Source: Microcoleus vaginatus HSN003 (GTDB lineage: Bacteria > Cyanobacteriota > Cyanobacteriia > Cyanobacteriales > Microcoleaceae). From it: a DNA stretch of 64,000 bases. The stretch spans positions 6,572,001-6,636,000 of the forward strand of contig NZ_CP031705.1 of NCBI RefSeq assembly GCF_022701255.1, written 5' to 3'. Below the pieces are notes generated by a model that worked only from the letters and a program-made list of their open reading frames with translations, ran no database searches and was not told the origin of the DNA. This document shows positions 17,826 to 27,600 of the stretch, in pieces (position 1 is the stretch's first letter; every line of letters begins with the position of its first letter). The position numbers were made by a program, and so were the translations under genes.

Positions 17826-17858
17826 AAAAAGATTTTTCAGCTTAGGAGAACTTAATTT

Positions 17859-19520
17859 ATGGCAGTCCGCAACGTTGCGGCTCCCCCGACGCCTTGGTCG
17901 AAAAACTTGGCTGAGCCCAAAATTCACGATACCGCCTTCGTACATTCCTTTTCTAACATTATTGGGGATGTGCATATCGGTTCTAATGTGATGATTGCCC
18001 CGGGGACATCTATCCGCGCCGATGAAGGCACTCCTTTTTATATCGGACAAGGAAGCAACATTCAAGACGGAGTAGTGATTCACGGCCTAGAACAAGGCCG
18101 AGTCACAGGAGACGACGGCAAGTCCTATTCTGTGTGGGTGGGGAAAAATACTTCCCTCACCCACATGAGTTTAATTCACGGCCCTGCCTACGTGGGCGAG
18201 GATAGCTTTATCGGCTTTCGCTCTACGGTGTTCAATGCCAGAGTGGGCAAAGGCTGCATTGTCATGATGCACGTACTAATTAAAGATGTGGAGATTCCCC
18301 CGGGTAAGTACGTGCCTTCGGGAGCCATCATCACTAATCAGAAGCAAGCCGATCGCTTGCCTGACGTTCAAGATTCTGACGTTCAATTTGCGACCCATGT
18401 CATCGGCATCAATGACGCTCTGAGAACGGGTTATCGCTGCGCTGAGAACATCGCCTGTCTAGCACCAATTCGCAACGAGAAAAGTACAAACCCAAATATG
18501 AATCAAACCAAATATTCTACCCAGGCCGGCACCCAATTGAGTTCAACTCTTGCCGATAGCATCCGCAATTTACTAGCTCAAGGATACAGCGTGGGAGCCG
18601 AACACGCCGACGCACGCCGCTTCCGTACCGGTTCTTGGCGTACTTGCGGCCCGATTTCCTCAACCCGTGACTCAGAAGTAATCGCGGCTTTGTCAGCTTG
18701 CATGGCTGAACACCAAGGAGAATACGTCCGCTTGATCGGGATTGACACCAAAGCCAAGCGCCGCGTACTAGAAGAAATCGTCCAAAGACCGGGAGAAAAC
18801 GGCTCTAACGGTTCTAACGGTTCTAACGGTGCGAAAACTCACCAATCTAACGGTAAAGTTGCACAAGCTTCCAACCACAATAGCGGTTCCGTGTCAAGCG
18901 GAAAATTGAGTGCCGAAACAGTGGCTCAGGTTCGCGGCTTGCTAGCTCAAGGCTACAAGGTGGGGACGGAACACGCCGACGCGCGCCGCTTCCGCACCGG
19001 TTCTTGGCAAAGCGGGGCTTCGCTGCAAGTCAGAAACGAATCTGAGGCGATCGCCGCTTTGGAAGCTGTGATGAACGAGTACCCGGGCGAATACGTGCGC
19101 TTGATCGGGATTGACCCGAAAGCTAAGCGACGCATAGTTGAAGAAATTATTCAGCGTCCCGACGGCCCGGTTGGTCAATCGGCTCAGCCGGCCGCAACAT
19201 CTAAGCCGGCAGCAACATCGGGATACAAAGCAGCTTCGACTGGTTCGGCGAGCAGCGGAAGTTTGACCGGCAAGACGATCGACCAAATCCGCAACCTGCT
19301 TTCCCAAGGCTACAAAATTGGCACGGAACACGCCGACGCGCGCCGTTTCCGCACCGGTTCTTGGAGCAGTTGCGCCCCGATCGCATCCAACCGCGAATCT
19401 GAAGTGATTTCTGCCCTCGAAAGCTGTCTCAAAGAACACAGTGGCGAGTACGTCCGTTTGCTGGGCATCGACTCCAAGGCGAAGCGCCGGGTCCTCGAAG
19501 AAATTATCCAACGACCGTAA
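17859..19520 (+). CDS. ccmM: Carboxysome scaffold CcmM, gamma-carbonic anhydrase plus three SSU-like domains
   Basis: A 553-residue protein that gathers Rubisco and recruits CcmN and shell proteins. Residues 1-~205 are a left-handed beta-helix gamma-carbonic anhydrase domain, with metal-type His in VVIHGLE, LTHMSLIHG and VMMHVLIKD and the C194/C200 pair (CAENIAC) that in active CcmM forms an activity-linked disulfide. Three SSU-like repeats follow (about 227-311, 347-431, 469-553), each with HADARRFRTGSW. Repeats 1 and 3 have a Cys pair; repeat 2 has none. Met214 (ATG 18498), just before repeat 1, is a plausible internal start for the short, SSU-only form (~340 residues), though the site upstream is weak. 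AGGAGA precedes ATG 17859. Confidence 0.96.
   Translation: MAVRNVAAPPTPWSKNLAEPKIHDTAFVHSFSNIIGDVHIGSNVMIAPGTSIRADEGTPFYIGQGSNIQDGVVIHGLEQGRVTGDDGKSYSVWVGKNTSLTHMSLIHGPAYVGEDSFIGFRSTVFNARVGKGCIVMMHVLIKDVEIPPGKYVPSGAIITNQKQADRLPDVQDSDVQFATHVIGINDALRTGYRCAENIACLAPIRNEKSTNPNMNQTKYSTQAGTQLSSTLADSIRNLLAQGYSVGAEHADARRFRTGSWRTCGPISSTRDSEVIAALSACMAEHQGEYVRLIGIDTKAKRRVLEEIVQRPGENGSNGSNGSNGAKTHQSNGKVAQASNHNSGSVSSGKLSAETVAQVRGLLAQGYKVGTEHADARRFRTGSWQSGASLQVRNESEAIAALEAVMNEYPGEYVRLIGIDPKAKRRIVEEIIQRPDGPVGQSAQPAATSKPAATSGYKAASTGSASSGSLTGKTIDQIRNLLSQGYKIGTEHADARRFRTGSWSSCAPIASNRESEVISALESCLKEHSGEYVRLLGIDSKAKRRVLEEIIQRP
18498..19520 (+). other. Possible internal translation product of ccmM (short form)
   Basis: In other beta-cyanobacteria a short CcmM with only SSU-like domains is made from an internal start after the anhydrase domain. 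Here the ATG at 18498 (Met214) is the only Met in the linker and would give ~340 residues with three SSU-like repeats. The upstream sequence has only a weak purine-rich GAGAAAAG about 13 bases away. Family knowledge plus position; no direct proof. Confidence 0.5.
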
Positions 19521-19809
19521 TTTGCCTAGTAATTAGCTTGTTTCTCCCGTTAAGCCCTCGCACAGGTGCCCACGGGAGAAATCCCAGCGGATTATAGTTG
19601 GATTTGAGATAGTTAAAAAGCTCGATTGAGAAGAGTGGGTCAAAATCTAGAATCTTCTGGAAGTTTCTAGAAAACGTTAAAGCATCAATCTTCTCAGTAT
19701 TAGTAAATTATCGTTTCTTAGATTGACATGGTTAAATTTATTAGTCGAAAAAACCCATAATTTAAAGTTCTTTGATCTAAAAAAATAGCTCCTTTCATGG
19801 TGAAGTTGA
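19521..19809. other. ccmM-ccmN spacer with a weak hairpin
   Basis: No gene is visible. TCTCCCGT (19543-19550) and ACGGGAGA (19572-19579) form an 8-bp stem with a 21-base loop shortly after ccmM. The remainder is AT-rich. CTCCTTTCATGG immediately before ccmN contains no clear ribosome-binding site. Confidence 0.4.
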
Positions 19810-20490
19810 ATGTATTTATCGCCACTGCAATTAAGTAGCAACTCTCAGATTTTGATGAGTGGCGATGTAGTTGTGAATGAGGGTGCGGCGATCGCCCCTG
19901 GAGTAATCCTGCAAGCAGCTCCGGGCAGCCGGATCTTGATCGCCGCCGGTGCCTGTATCGGTATGGGAGTTATCCTTCACGCCCGTGAAGGTACTCTGGA
20001 AATCGCGGCCGGCGTTATTCTAGGTGCAGGGGTGCTGGTGGTAGGTGCGGGAACGATCGGGGAAAATGCCTGTATTGGCGCTGGAACGACCCTAATCAAT
20101 CCTTGTATCGAAAAAATGCAAATTATGCCAGCAGGTTCTCTAATGGGAGATACCAGCCGCCAAGCCGCCGCAGAAGAAGCAACCGCAACAGCGCCAACAG
20201 CAGCGCCAACATCACCAGAAACCCCCGAAGCCACTACGCCACCAGCCGATCGACCGATCGAGCCGATCGAGCCGCCACAACCCGCCCAAACACCGCCTCC
20301 AACTGCGCCGGAGACTGCCCCAGACCCGCCGGAATCCACCGCCGCAGAGCCGCCCCAACCAGGGGAAACGCCGACTATTCTGTACGGCCAAGCTCACATC
20401 AATCGGCTGTTGGGGACGCTGTTTCCGCACCGGCAAGCTTTTAATCGCTCGGAGGAAAACGGCCAAACTCTATCGGGCGGTTCCGGGTAG
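19810..20490 (+). CDS. ccmN: Carboxysome assembly adaptor CcmN
   Basis: A 226-residue adaptor joining the CcmM-Rubisco core to the CcmK shell. The N-terminal ~120 residues are hexapeptide-repeat beta-helix (AIAPGVILQAAPGS, GAGVLVVGAGTIGENACIGAG), which binds the CcmM anhydrase-like domain. A ~75-residue Pro/Thr/Glu-rich flexible linker follows. A C-terminal encapsulation peptide, YGQAHINRLLGTLFPHRQ (about 194-211), is the amphipathic helix that docks on CcmK. A further ~15 polar residues extend beyond it. ATG 19810 aligns with the family start (MYLSPLQLSSNSQ). Confidence 0.94.
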   Translation: MYLSPLQLSSNSQILMSGDVVVNEGAAIAPGVILQAAPGSRILIAAGACIGMGVILHAREGTLEIAAGVILGAGVLVVGAGTIGENACIGAGTTLINPCIEKMQIMPAGSLMGDTSRQAAAEEATATAPTAAPTSPETPEATTPPADRPIEPIEPPQPAQTPPPTAPETAPDPPESTAAEPPQPGETPTILYGQAHINRLLGTLFPHRQAFNRSEENGQTLSGGSG

Positions 20491-20695
20491 CCGTCATTTC
20501 GGCAAAAGGCAGCTATGCTGAAGGCAGAAAGATCAAATATAAATAGGTAATCTCATATTATTGGTAGCTCAGCAATTGGTAAGGCTTGGCCGCAGCAATC
20601 TGTGTCTTGTAGCTCGTGCAGTCTGTCTTCTCATCTGAGAAACTATAAACTATCAACAAATTTTTATTTTGGGAAGTTTCTAAGGGTAATAGAAG

Positions 20696-21469
20696 ATGGA
20701 CGGACAAACGGATCGTAACAGTCACGAAGAACGATCGCAGCGCCAGGAATACTTCAAAGACACTGCTTTGGGTTTGGTATCCACCAAGAGTTTTCCGGCA
20801 ATTGTGGGGACTGCTGACATGATGCTGAAGTCGGCAGGGGTGATTTTAGTAGGATACGAAAAAATTGGTTCCGGTCACTGTACCGCGATCGTCCGGGGCA
20901 GAATTTCGGATGTGCGTTTGGCTGTGGAAGCTGGAGCTCAAACTGCCGAACAGTTCGGGCAGTTTGTTTCTAAGTTGGTGATTGCTAGACCTTTGGCTAA
21001 TTTGGAAGTGGTTTTGCCGATCGGCTTTCGCCTGACTCAACTTTCGGAAAGCGGCAGTTATTCTCGGCTTAGCCATCAGGCGATCGGTTTGCTCGAAACC
21101 CGGGGATTTCCGGCAATGGTCGGTGCTTGCGATGCTATGCTCAAATCCGCAGACGTACACTTGGCGGCTTACGAGAAAATTGGCGCCGGTTTGTGCACGG
21201 CAATTATTCGCGGTGCAGTTGCAGATGTAGCCGTAGCCGTAGAGGCCGGGATGTACGAAGCTGAGCGAATTGGCGAGTTGAACGCGGTGATGGTAATTCC
21301 GAGGCCTTTGGAAGATTTGGAACAAACTTTACCGCTGGCGAGTTGCTGGATCGAGCAGCGTCAACCTGTGATGATGCCCATGTCGGTTAAGGAAAAGGAA
21401 CAAGAATTGATCGAACTTCCCGATTTGGAGAAATTGACTGTTTATGTGGAAGAGGAAATCAATCGGTAA
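20696..21469 (+). CDS. ccmO: Tandem BMC-domain shell protein CcmO
   Basis: A 257-residue protein with two BMC domains in one chain (about 20-115 and 125-220), each with the TKSFPAIVG/TRGFPAMVG start, GYEKIGSGHCTAIVRG or AYEKIGAGLCTAIIRG and an IARPLANLEVVLP or IPRPLEDLEQTLP end. Tandem BMC proteins form pseudohexameric trimers; CcmO is required for carboxysome formation. A charged N-terminal extension (~20) and a C-terminal ~35-residue tail with LPDLEKL are extra. It follows ccmN after 205 bases. In many relatives ccmO is found near ccmN, consistent with the operon. Confidence 0.93.
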   Translation: MDGQTDRNSHEERSQRQEYFKDTALGLVSTKSFPAIVGTADMMLKSAGVILVGYEKIGSGHCTAIVRGRISDVRLAVEAGAQTAEQFGQFVSKLVIARPLANLEVVLPIGFRLTQLSESGSYSRLSHQAIGLLETRGFPAMVGACDAMLKSADVHLAAYEKIGAGLCTAIIRGAVADVAVAVEAGMYEAERIGELNAVMVIPRPLEDLEQTLPLASCWIEQRQPVMMPMSVKEKEQELIELPDLEKLTVYVEEEINR

Positions 21470-21922
21470 TTTGTAGTTAGGCAACAAAAGTTTGTAGAGA
21501 CGTACTGCCGCAAATAATGAGACGAAGTTTGTCAAAAAAATATACAGTTTACTCGGTAGGACTGCTGGCAACAATTTATACTGAACAGCGGTATCACACT
21601 TAATTTGGCGATCGAGGCGATCGCCCCCGCATCAAGAGACACACAGCACCAACTAAAACTAGACTTTGGAGATCCAGTCGATCGTGGGGTAAACAATCGA
21701 ACTGACGAATAAGTAAATCCAGCCGACGTGCAGAGCCTTTCAACAGGATTTAACTACTGTTAAAATAAACCAAAAATCCTGTTTAGGGTAGATTGCCGGG
21801 AATCATTTAAGAGTTAATCTGACCGCAGGTGGATGCTCTTTCAACAGATTAACGGCTGTCAAGCTCAAAACTGACTGCACAGGAATCAACCCCCAGCATC
21901 AAGCAATCCTGAAAGTTGACCT
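21470..21922. other. Intergenic region with two related short repeats
   Basis: No gene is visible in 453 bp. Two similar segments, starting GCCTTTCAACAGGATTTAAC (near 21735) and GCTCTTTCAACAGATTAACG (near 21835), lie ~100 bp apart, each containing a small CAACAG...CTGTTAA/CTGTCAA inverted repeat. They may be diverged copies of a palindromic element or paired regulatory sites of the TPR gene. Confidence 0.45.
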
Positions 21923-22963
21923 ATGAACCTCAAACAATTTTACAAGCGCGGTTTGCACAGCGCCAAGAAAGGAAACTATGAAGCGGCACTTGAGGACTTC
22001 GATCAGATACTGCAAGTCAATCCCGCCGATGCCAAAGCCTATAACAATCGCGGCTTGGTTTACTATTACATGAAAGACTACCAAAAAGCGCTCGCAGACC
22101 TCAGCCAAGCCCTAGATCTCAATCCTAATTTCTTCGAGGCTTACTTGAATCGAGGCAATGCTTGGCGTCATCTCGGAGAATACGAAAAAGCCATTGAAGA
22201 TCTCAACTGCGCTTTAGCAAATAAGCCTAACAGCCACGCTATCTACAACAACCGGGGGCTTGTACTTGCTAATTTAGGAAATTACGAACAAGCAATAGAA
22301 GACTACAATCGAGCTCTATCTCTCAATTCCCACAATTATAAAACTTATTACAACCGGGGGCGCGCTTACTACCTTTTGGGAGAAAAAGAGGCAGCAACAG
22401 AAAACTTTAACGAAACGCTGCGGTTGAATCCAAAATATATCAAAGCTTACATAAATCGAGGTCTTTGTTACCACCAATTAGGAGACAATACGCAGGCGCT
22501 GGCCGATTACAACACAGCACTCGCGATCGATCCACAAAACGTTTATGCCTATTATAACAGAGGTTGCGTTCGCTATAAATTAAAACAAATGCCGCTTGCA
22601 ATTGAAGACTTTGACAAAGCAGTAAAACTAGACCCCAACTATGTTAAAGCTTATCTCAACCGGGGTTTAGCGCTGTATAAACTTGGAGATGTGACGGCAG
22701 CAAATAGAGATTTTTACCACGTCATGTGCATTAATGCTGAAGCTTATGTATACTACCAGGCCCAGCGGTGCACGCCTGATATTAATTCGTACTTTAAGGA
22801 AGCGCCGCAGGTAGAACTTAATAATGCTGTCGAATACTACAACACAACCTTAAATACGATGTCAACTTCCTTAAGTTCGGCAGCATTAAACGCGGTCTGG
22901 AATCAAGAAGATTTGGAGAAAAGAGACTCGATTATATGTGAAGGTGAATTTATTAATGAGTGA
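21923..22963 (+). CDS. Tetratricopeptide-repeat protein
   Basis: A 346-residue cytoplasmic protein made of eight consecutive 34-residue TPR units over residues ~1-275, each with the AYNNRGLVYYxxxDYQKALADxxxALxLNPN pattern. The repeats form a right-handed superhelix for protein binding. The last ~70 residues are not TPR and end in an acidic stretch (NQEDLEKRDSIICEGEFINE). No signal peptide or membrane segment is seen. Many such TPR proteins occur in cyanobacteria; its partner is unknown. It lies between the carboxysome genes and the NRPS cluster, in the ccm direction, but 450 bp from ccmO, so a carboxysome role is not implied. Confidence 0.88.
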   Translation: MNLKQFYKRGLHSAKKGNYEAALEDFDQILQVNPADAKAYNNRGLVYYYMKDYQKALADLSQALDLNPNFFEAYLNRGNAWRHLGEYEKAIEDLNCALANKPNSHAIYNNRGLVLANLGNYEQAIEDYNRALSLNSHNYKTYYNRGRAYYLLGEKEAATENFNETLRLNPKYIKAYINRGLCYHQLGDNTQALADYNTALAIDPQNVYAYYNRGCVRYKLKQMPLAIEDFDKAVKLDPNYVKAYLNRGLALYKLGDVTAANRDFYHVMCINAEAYVYYQAQRCTPDINSYFKEAPQVELNNAVEYYNTTLNTMSTSLSSAALNAVWNQEDLEKRDSIICEGEFINE

Positions 22964-23253
22964 TTTAGTCCGTAATCAGTTGCCCTTAGTCCTTAGACTT
23001 ATGGCATAAATCTTTGAGCGACAGGGAAACTGCAGATGCAACGCACAGGCATTTAAACCCACCTTCCGCACCCCCCAAGGGGCAGGATACACCGATTGAG
23101 TAGATCAAAGTGAATCCTCCGACACAATGGTAAGTAGAAATATTCAATAATCTCCTTCCCTAAGCATCACCCAGTTGTCCCTTCCTAAAAATTGAGGTTC
23201 GGCGGTGAGTTAAATCTCATTCCGTTAAAAATGCGCGAGATCAAAAACCAAGT

Positions 23254-24609
23254 TTATTGCTGAACCGGGAAAAAGCCTCCTTCGCGCATTTCTTGAATAG
23301 TCTCTTTAACCGCCTGAATAATGCGATCGATGTCTTCATTAGTGTGAGCGGTGGAGAGAAAGCAGCTACGACCTTCGGATATGAAAATACGCTTTTCGAG
23401 TAAGTGAAAAAGTAGCGGATCTATAGGAACAGAGGCAACAGCGCGAAATTGCGATCCGAAATTTACAAGCCCGACAGAGACTTCATTTTCTTTGAAATAA
23501 GCATTCAGGGTTTCAACTACCTGCCAAGTTCGCTGATTCAACTGCTGCTGAAGGGCTGGGCCTTGACTTTTAAGATAGCGCAGCACGGAACGCGCAGCGG
23601 CCAGAGCAAGTGGGTGCTTGCAAAAAGTGCCGGCAAAAATTGTTGTTTTTACCTGGGGATAGGAATCATCGCCGTAGTTCCACAAACCGCCGTCTATTTT
23701 ATCCATATAAGCAGCTTTTCCAGCGATAATTCCAATGGGCATACCGCCCCCGACAATTTTACCGTAAGTTGCAATATCTGCCTCAATGCCAAACCACGCC
23801 TGCGCCCCGCCTTGATGAATTCGGAAACCGGTGACCATTTCATCAAAAATCAGCGCAATTTCTGATTCTTTTGTTAATTGTCTCAGTTGCTGGAGAAATT
23901 CTTTAGGTTGCAAATCGAGACGGCGGCTTTGCACCGGCTCCACGAGAACCGCCGCTAATTCGTGCTGATGAGCTTTGATAATTTCCAGGGAATCAGGGCT
24001 TCCGTAATCCAAAACTAAAACATCTTCAATAAAATTAGCGGGAATTCCTGGCGCTTTTGGAATGGTGCGTAAATCGCCATTTATCTTTTTTACAACTGCG
24101 AGAGTTGGGTCAAAATGACCATGATAAGAACCCGAGAACAAAGCAATTTTATTGCGTTTAGTTGCCGCTCTAGCTAATCGTAGGGCTGCCATCACCGCTT
24201 CTGTGCCGGTATTAGAAAAAGCGACGCGCTCCATTCCCGTTAATTCGCAGATTAATTCCGCAACTTCTCCGGCAAGGTCTGCTTGAGGGCCAATTTGCAC
24301 GCCGCGATCGAGTTGCTCTAATAGGGCTTCTTTAATAAAGGGCGGATTATGACCGAAAAGATTGATGCCAAATCCCATTGTGATATCGATGTATTCGTTG
24401 CCATCAACATCCCACATTTTAGAGCCAAGCGATCGCGAGGCGACAATGGGATAAAACATCTCCTTGACGGGAAAGCGAAACCCCTCAGAAGCCCGATTGT
24501 CAGCGAGAACCGGACGGTATTTTTGCGCGAAGTTTTTAGAGGTCTTGGTGCGATCGGTGTAGCGCTCTATCAGCGCTTTCATGTGTCTTTCCTGCAATTG
24601 TTCCTTCAT
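23254..24609 (-). CDS. Class III PLP aminotransferase, last gene of the NRPS cluster
   Basis: A 451-residue fold-type I aminotransferase related to glutamate-1-semialdehyde aminomutases and to the amino-transfer domains of cyanobacterial NRPS/PKS lines. Seen: MWDVDGNEYIDITMGFGINLFGH, FSNTGTEAVMAALRLAR, SGSYHGHFD, LIFDEMVTGFR and the PLP lysine in TYGKIVGGGMPIG. It is free-standing and lies 59 bases after the NRPS ending in a thioester reductase. In the myxochelin pathway an enzyme of this family (MxcL) aminates the aldehyde released by a reductase domain; the same reaction is proposed here, giving a primary-amine C-terminus. GGAG lies 8-9 bases before ATG 24609. Amination of a different intermediate is the alternative. 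Confidence 0.9.
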   Translation of the reverse strand: MKEQLQERHMKALIERYTDRTKTSKNFAQKYRPVLADNRASEGFRFPVKEMFYPIVASRSLGSKMWDVDGNEYIDITMGFGINLFGHNPPFIKEALLEQLDRGVQIGPQADLAGEVAELICELTGMERVAFSNTGTEAVMAALRLARAATKRNKIALFSGSYHGHFDPTLAVVKKINGDLRTIPKAPGIPANFIEDVLVLDYGSPDSLEIIKAHQHELAAVLVEPVQSRRLDLQPKEFLQQLRQLTKESEIALIFDEMVTGFRIHQGGAQAWFGIEADIATYGKIVGGGMPIGIIAGKAAYMDKIDGGLWNYGDDSYPQVKTTIFAGTFCKHPLALAAARSVLRYLKSQGPALQQQLNQRTWQVVETLNAYFKENEVSVGLVNFGSQFRAVASVPIDPLLFHLLEKRIFISEGRSCFLSTAHTNEDIDRIIQAVKETIQEMREGGFFPVQQ

Positions 24610-24635
24610 TTTGAATTCTCCAGAGAGTGAGCTAG

Positions 24636-24663
24636 GTAAGGGCGCAAAGCATTGCGCCCTTAC
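24636..24663. other. Perfect 12-bp hairpin between the terminal NRPS and the aminotransferase
   Basis: GTAAGGGCGCAA, loop AGCA, TTGCGCCCTTAC: a perfect stem of 12 bp inside the 59-bp spacer. There is no T-run on the transcribed strand, so it may act as an mRNA 3' protector or partial attenuator rather than a strong terminator. The sequence looks like a common dispersed cyanobacterial palindrome. Confidence 0.6.
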
Positions 24664-24668
24664 AGGTT

Positions 24669-27600
24669 TTAATTGCGACTACCTATCAAGCCACAATCGA
24701 CGAGATAGGAAAAATAAGTCCGAAACAAACTCGCATCGGCTTGCGGGCAGATAATGTCCGTTCCAGAAAGTCCCTTCAACGCATTCTGGCAATCGAATTG
24801 CAGTGTGGCAGATTTAGGCATTTCTGCTTCCGAGACTTTTTCAGAGAAAAGACCGACAAGCGGATACAACGCATTTTCTGGAGAAGATCCAGCGCGATTG
24901 ATTATTTCTGCTTGCCAAGTCTCAGAAGAAACTCGTTTGATTGGATAACCCATTGAGCCAATCCAGCCAAGCAATTCACTCATTTGAAAGGACTGAGTGT
25001 TGACTAAATGAAAAGTCTTTCCGAGCAATTCTTTTTGGCTCGAAAGATGGACGATCGCTCGGCTCACATAGTCAACAGGCGCTACGTTCATCAGCTTATC
25101 GGCATCGGGCGCACATCCAAGCTGCACGCAACCAGCGATTAACCTGTACAGTAAGTCACTGGGATTGCAAGCCCCTGTTTGGCTGTCCCCAGAAATGCGA
25201 CCTGGCCTGTAAATGCTAACAGGAATGCCGCGATCGCGCGCGACCTCTACTAACTTTTCTGCCACCCATTTAGTCTGAGTGTAAGCGCCTTTTAGATTCT
25301 CTCCCGGAGTGAGTTTATCATCCTCTCGCACGACTTTAATCCCAGATTCTCCCCTTGCCGAGAAAACGGAAATCGTAGAAATTAAATGGACGGGTTTTAG
25401 CTTACTTTGACTCGCCAATCTCAGAACTTCCTGCGTCCCCAAAACGTTAGCGGGTTTGAGAACCGAGTAGGGATAAGTAAACTTGACAAACGCGCCATTG
25501 TGGTAAATGACATCAATTTTACTGGCTAAAACTCGGAACTGCTCCTCGGAAAGTCCCAAAAGTGGTTGAGACAAATCTCCAGCAATTGGGATAATGCGAT
25601 CGCTGCTGCTTTCATCCCAAATTAAATAGGATTCGAGGCTGCTTTGAATCCGTTTTTTGGCTGATTCTGCATCGGCAGAACGGACTAGGCAATAAATTTC
25701 TGCTTGAGTTTGTTGCAAAAGGTCGCGGAGTAAAAAGGCTCCCAAAAAGCCCGTCGCCCCTGTTAATAGAATGCAAGCGGGCTCAGTTTTTGGCTCGCTC
25801 AATGGAGTTGGAGGGCGAATTGCCGGGTCTAAAACAACTTCAGCGTTAATATCGAAACTAGCAGTGCGATCGCCCGCTGTGTTGCCCCCTTGTTGCATTT
25901 CGATTTTTTCAGCTAAACCAGCTACAGTAGGAGCTTCAAACAAAACGCGCAAAGGCAATTCCACCTGAAAAGATTCTCGCACTTTGGCTAACAACTGAGT
26001 AATCAGTAATGAGTGTCCCCCCAAATCAAAGAAATTGTCGTGAATTCCTACCTTTTTAAGGTTGAGAAGCTGGCTCCAAATTCCGGCAAGAATCTCCTCA
26101 CGCGGAGTGCGAGGGCCTACAAACGTATCTGTAAAATTGGCTGCTATGGACGGTGCCGGAAGCGCTTGACGGTCTATTTTGCCATTGGGAGTCAGTGGCA
26201 GCGCTTTCAGAACCACAAAAGCAGAAGGTATCATGTATTCGGGCAGCTTTTCTTTGAGGAATGAACGCAGGTTTTCAATTAGTTGTGAGTCCTGAACGCT
26301 GAGTTTTGAGTGAGAAACAATATAGGCGACTAAACGCTGATTTCCCGGTTCATTTTCCTGAAGTAAAACGGCTGCCTCGCGTACAGAGGGATGATGAGAC
26401 AGCCCCGCCTCAATTTCCCCTAATTCAATGCGGAAACCTCGCAGCTTTACTTGGCGATCGACGCGACCGATAAATTCTATATTTCCGTCTGGCAAATAGC
26501 GAGCTAAGTCGCCAGTTTTGTAAAGTCGAGTTTCCGGTTCCTGAGTCAATGAATTGCAAATGAATTTTTCGGCCGTGAGTTCTGGTTGGTTTAGATAGCC
26601 GCGAGCCAATCCCGCACCAGCAATATATAATTCACCCGCTACCCCTACAGGAACTGGCTGCAAGTGCGAATCGAGCAAATAAATCTGCGTGTTGGGTAGC
26701 GGGCGACCTAAAGGAACTGTCTGGGAAATGCGATCGCCCTGCATTTTTACCTGATAAGTCAGCACGCCTACAGTTGTTTCTGTCGGCCCGTAATGGTTGA
26801 AGATCGAGCAGTCTGGATTGTATTTCTGAATTGTTTCAATTAAATTCCACATCAAAGGCTCACCGCCGAGAATTAATCGCTTTTTCGGTAAGATTTGCGA
26901 GGCGTTAGAAGCGCTCAACAAAGCTTTTAAGTGAGAGGGAACAATTTTCAGACAATCGATAGAATTTTGCTGAAAATAAGCGCCCATTGCTTCTGAATCG
27001 GTTGCGCGTTCTTGAGAGATGATGTGCAGGCATCCACCCGAACACAAAGCCGGAAAAATAACGGTGTTTCCCAAGTCGGCGGCGAAGGTAGAAACGGTGG
27101 CATAATTTGCACCTGATGGCAGGTTTAATTTTTCCTGAATTCCGTGCAGGTAATTGAGCAGTTGTCGGTGTTCAATGGCGACTCCTTTGGGGGTGCCGGT
27201 GGAACCGGAGGTATAGATAATGTAAGCTAAATTTTCAGGAGAAGCAGAGACGAAAGTAGTAGGAGAAAAAGAGGGAATGTCTGTATCTAAGCAGACGATA
27301 TGTGCCTGAGTTTCCGGCAATTTTTTGATGAGATGCTGTTGCGTTAACAGCACTGGAGTCTGAGCATTTTGCAGCATCAATCCTAGGCGCTCTTTGGGCA
27401 TGGCTGGGTCGAGCGGTAGGTACGCGCCACCTGCTTTGAGGATGCCTAGAATTCCAGCGATCGCCTCTAAAGAGCGATCGACGCAAAGGCCGACAATCAC
27501 CTCTGGCTTGACACCTAATTGCTGCAAGTAATGGGCGATTTGGTTAGCGCGGGCGTTGAGTTCGCTGTAGGTAATTTGGTGATTTTCACAAACAGCAGCT

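Noticed and set aside
18942..19511. Minus-strand 189-codon frame
   Set aside because: Antisense of the conserved SSU-like repeats of ccmM; no start signal and no independent family character.
20560..20650. tRNA-like segment TGGTAGCTCAGCAATTGGTAAGGC
   Set aside because: It resembles a tRNA D-arm, but no paired acceptor stem, anticodon arm or TTCRANNC T-loop can be found around it.
23254..24609. Aminotransferase as a McyE-like beta-keto amination enzyme
   Set aside because: The family resemblance is real, but no polyketide module is present in the cluster to make a beta-keto substrate, whereas an aldehyde-forming reductase lies next door.
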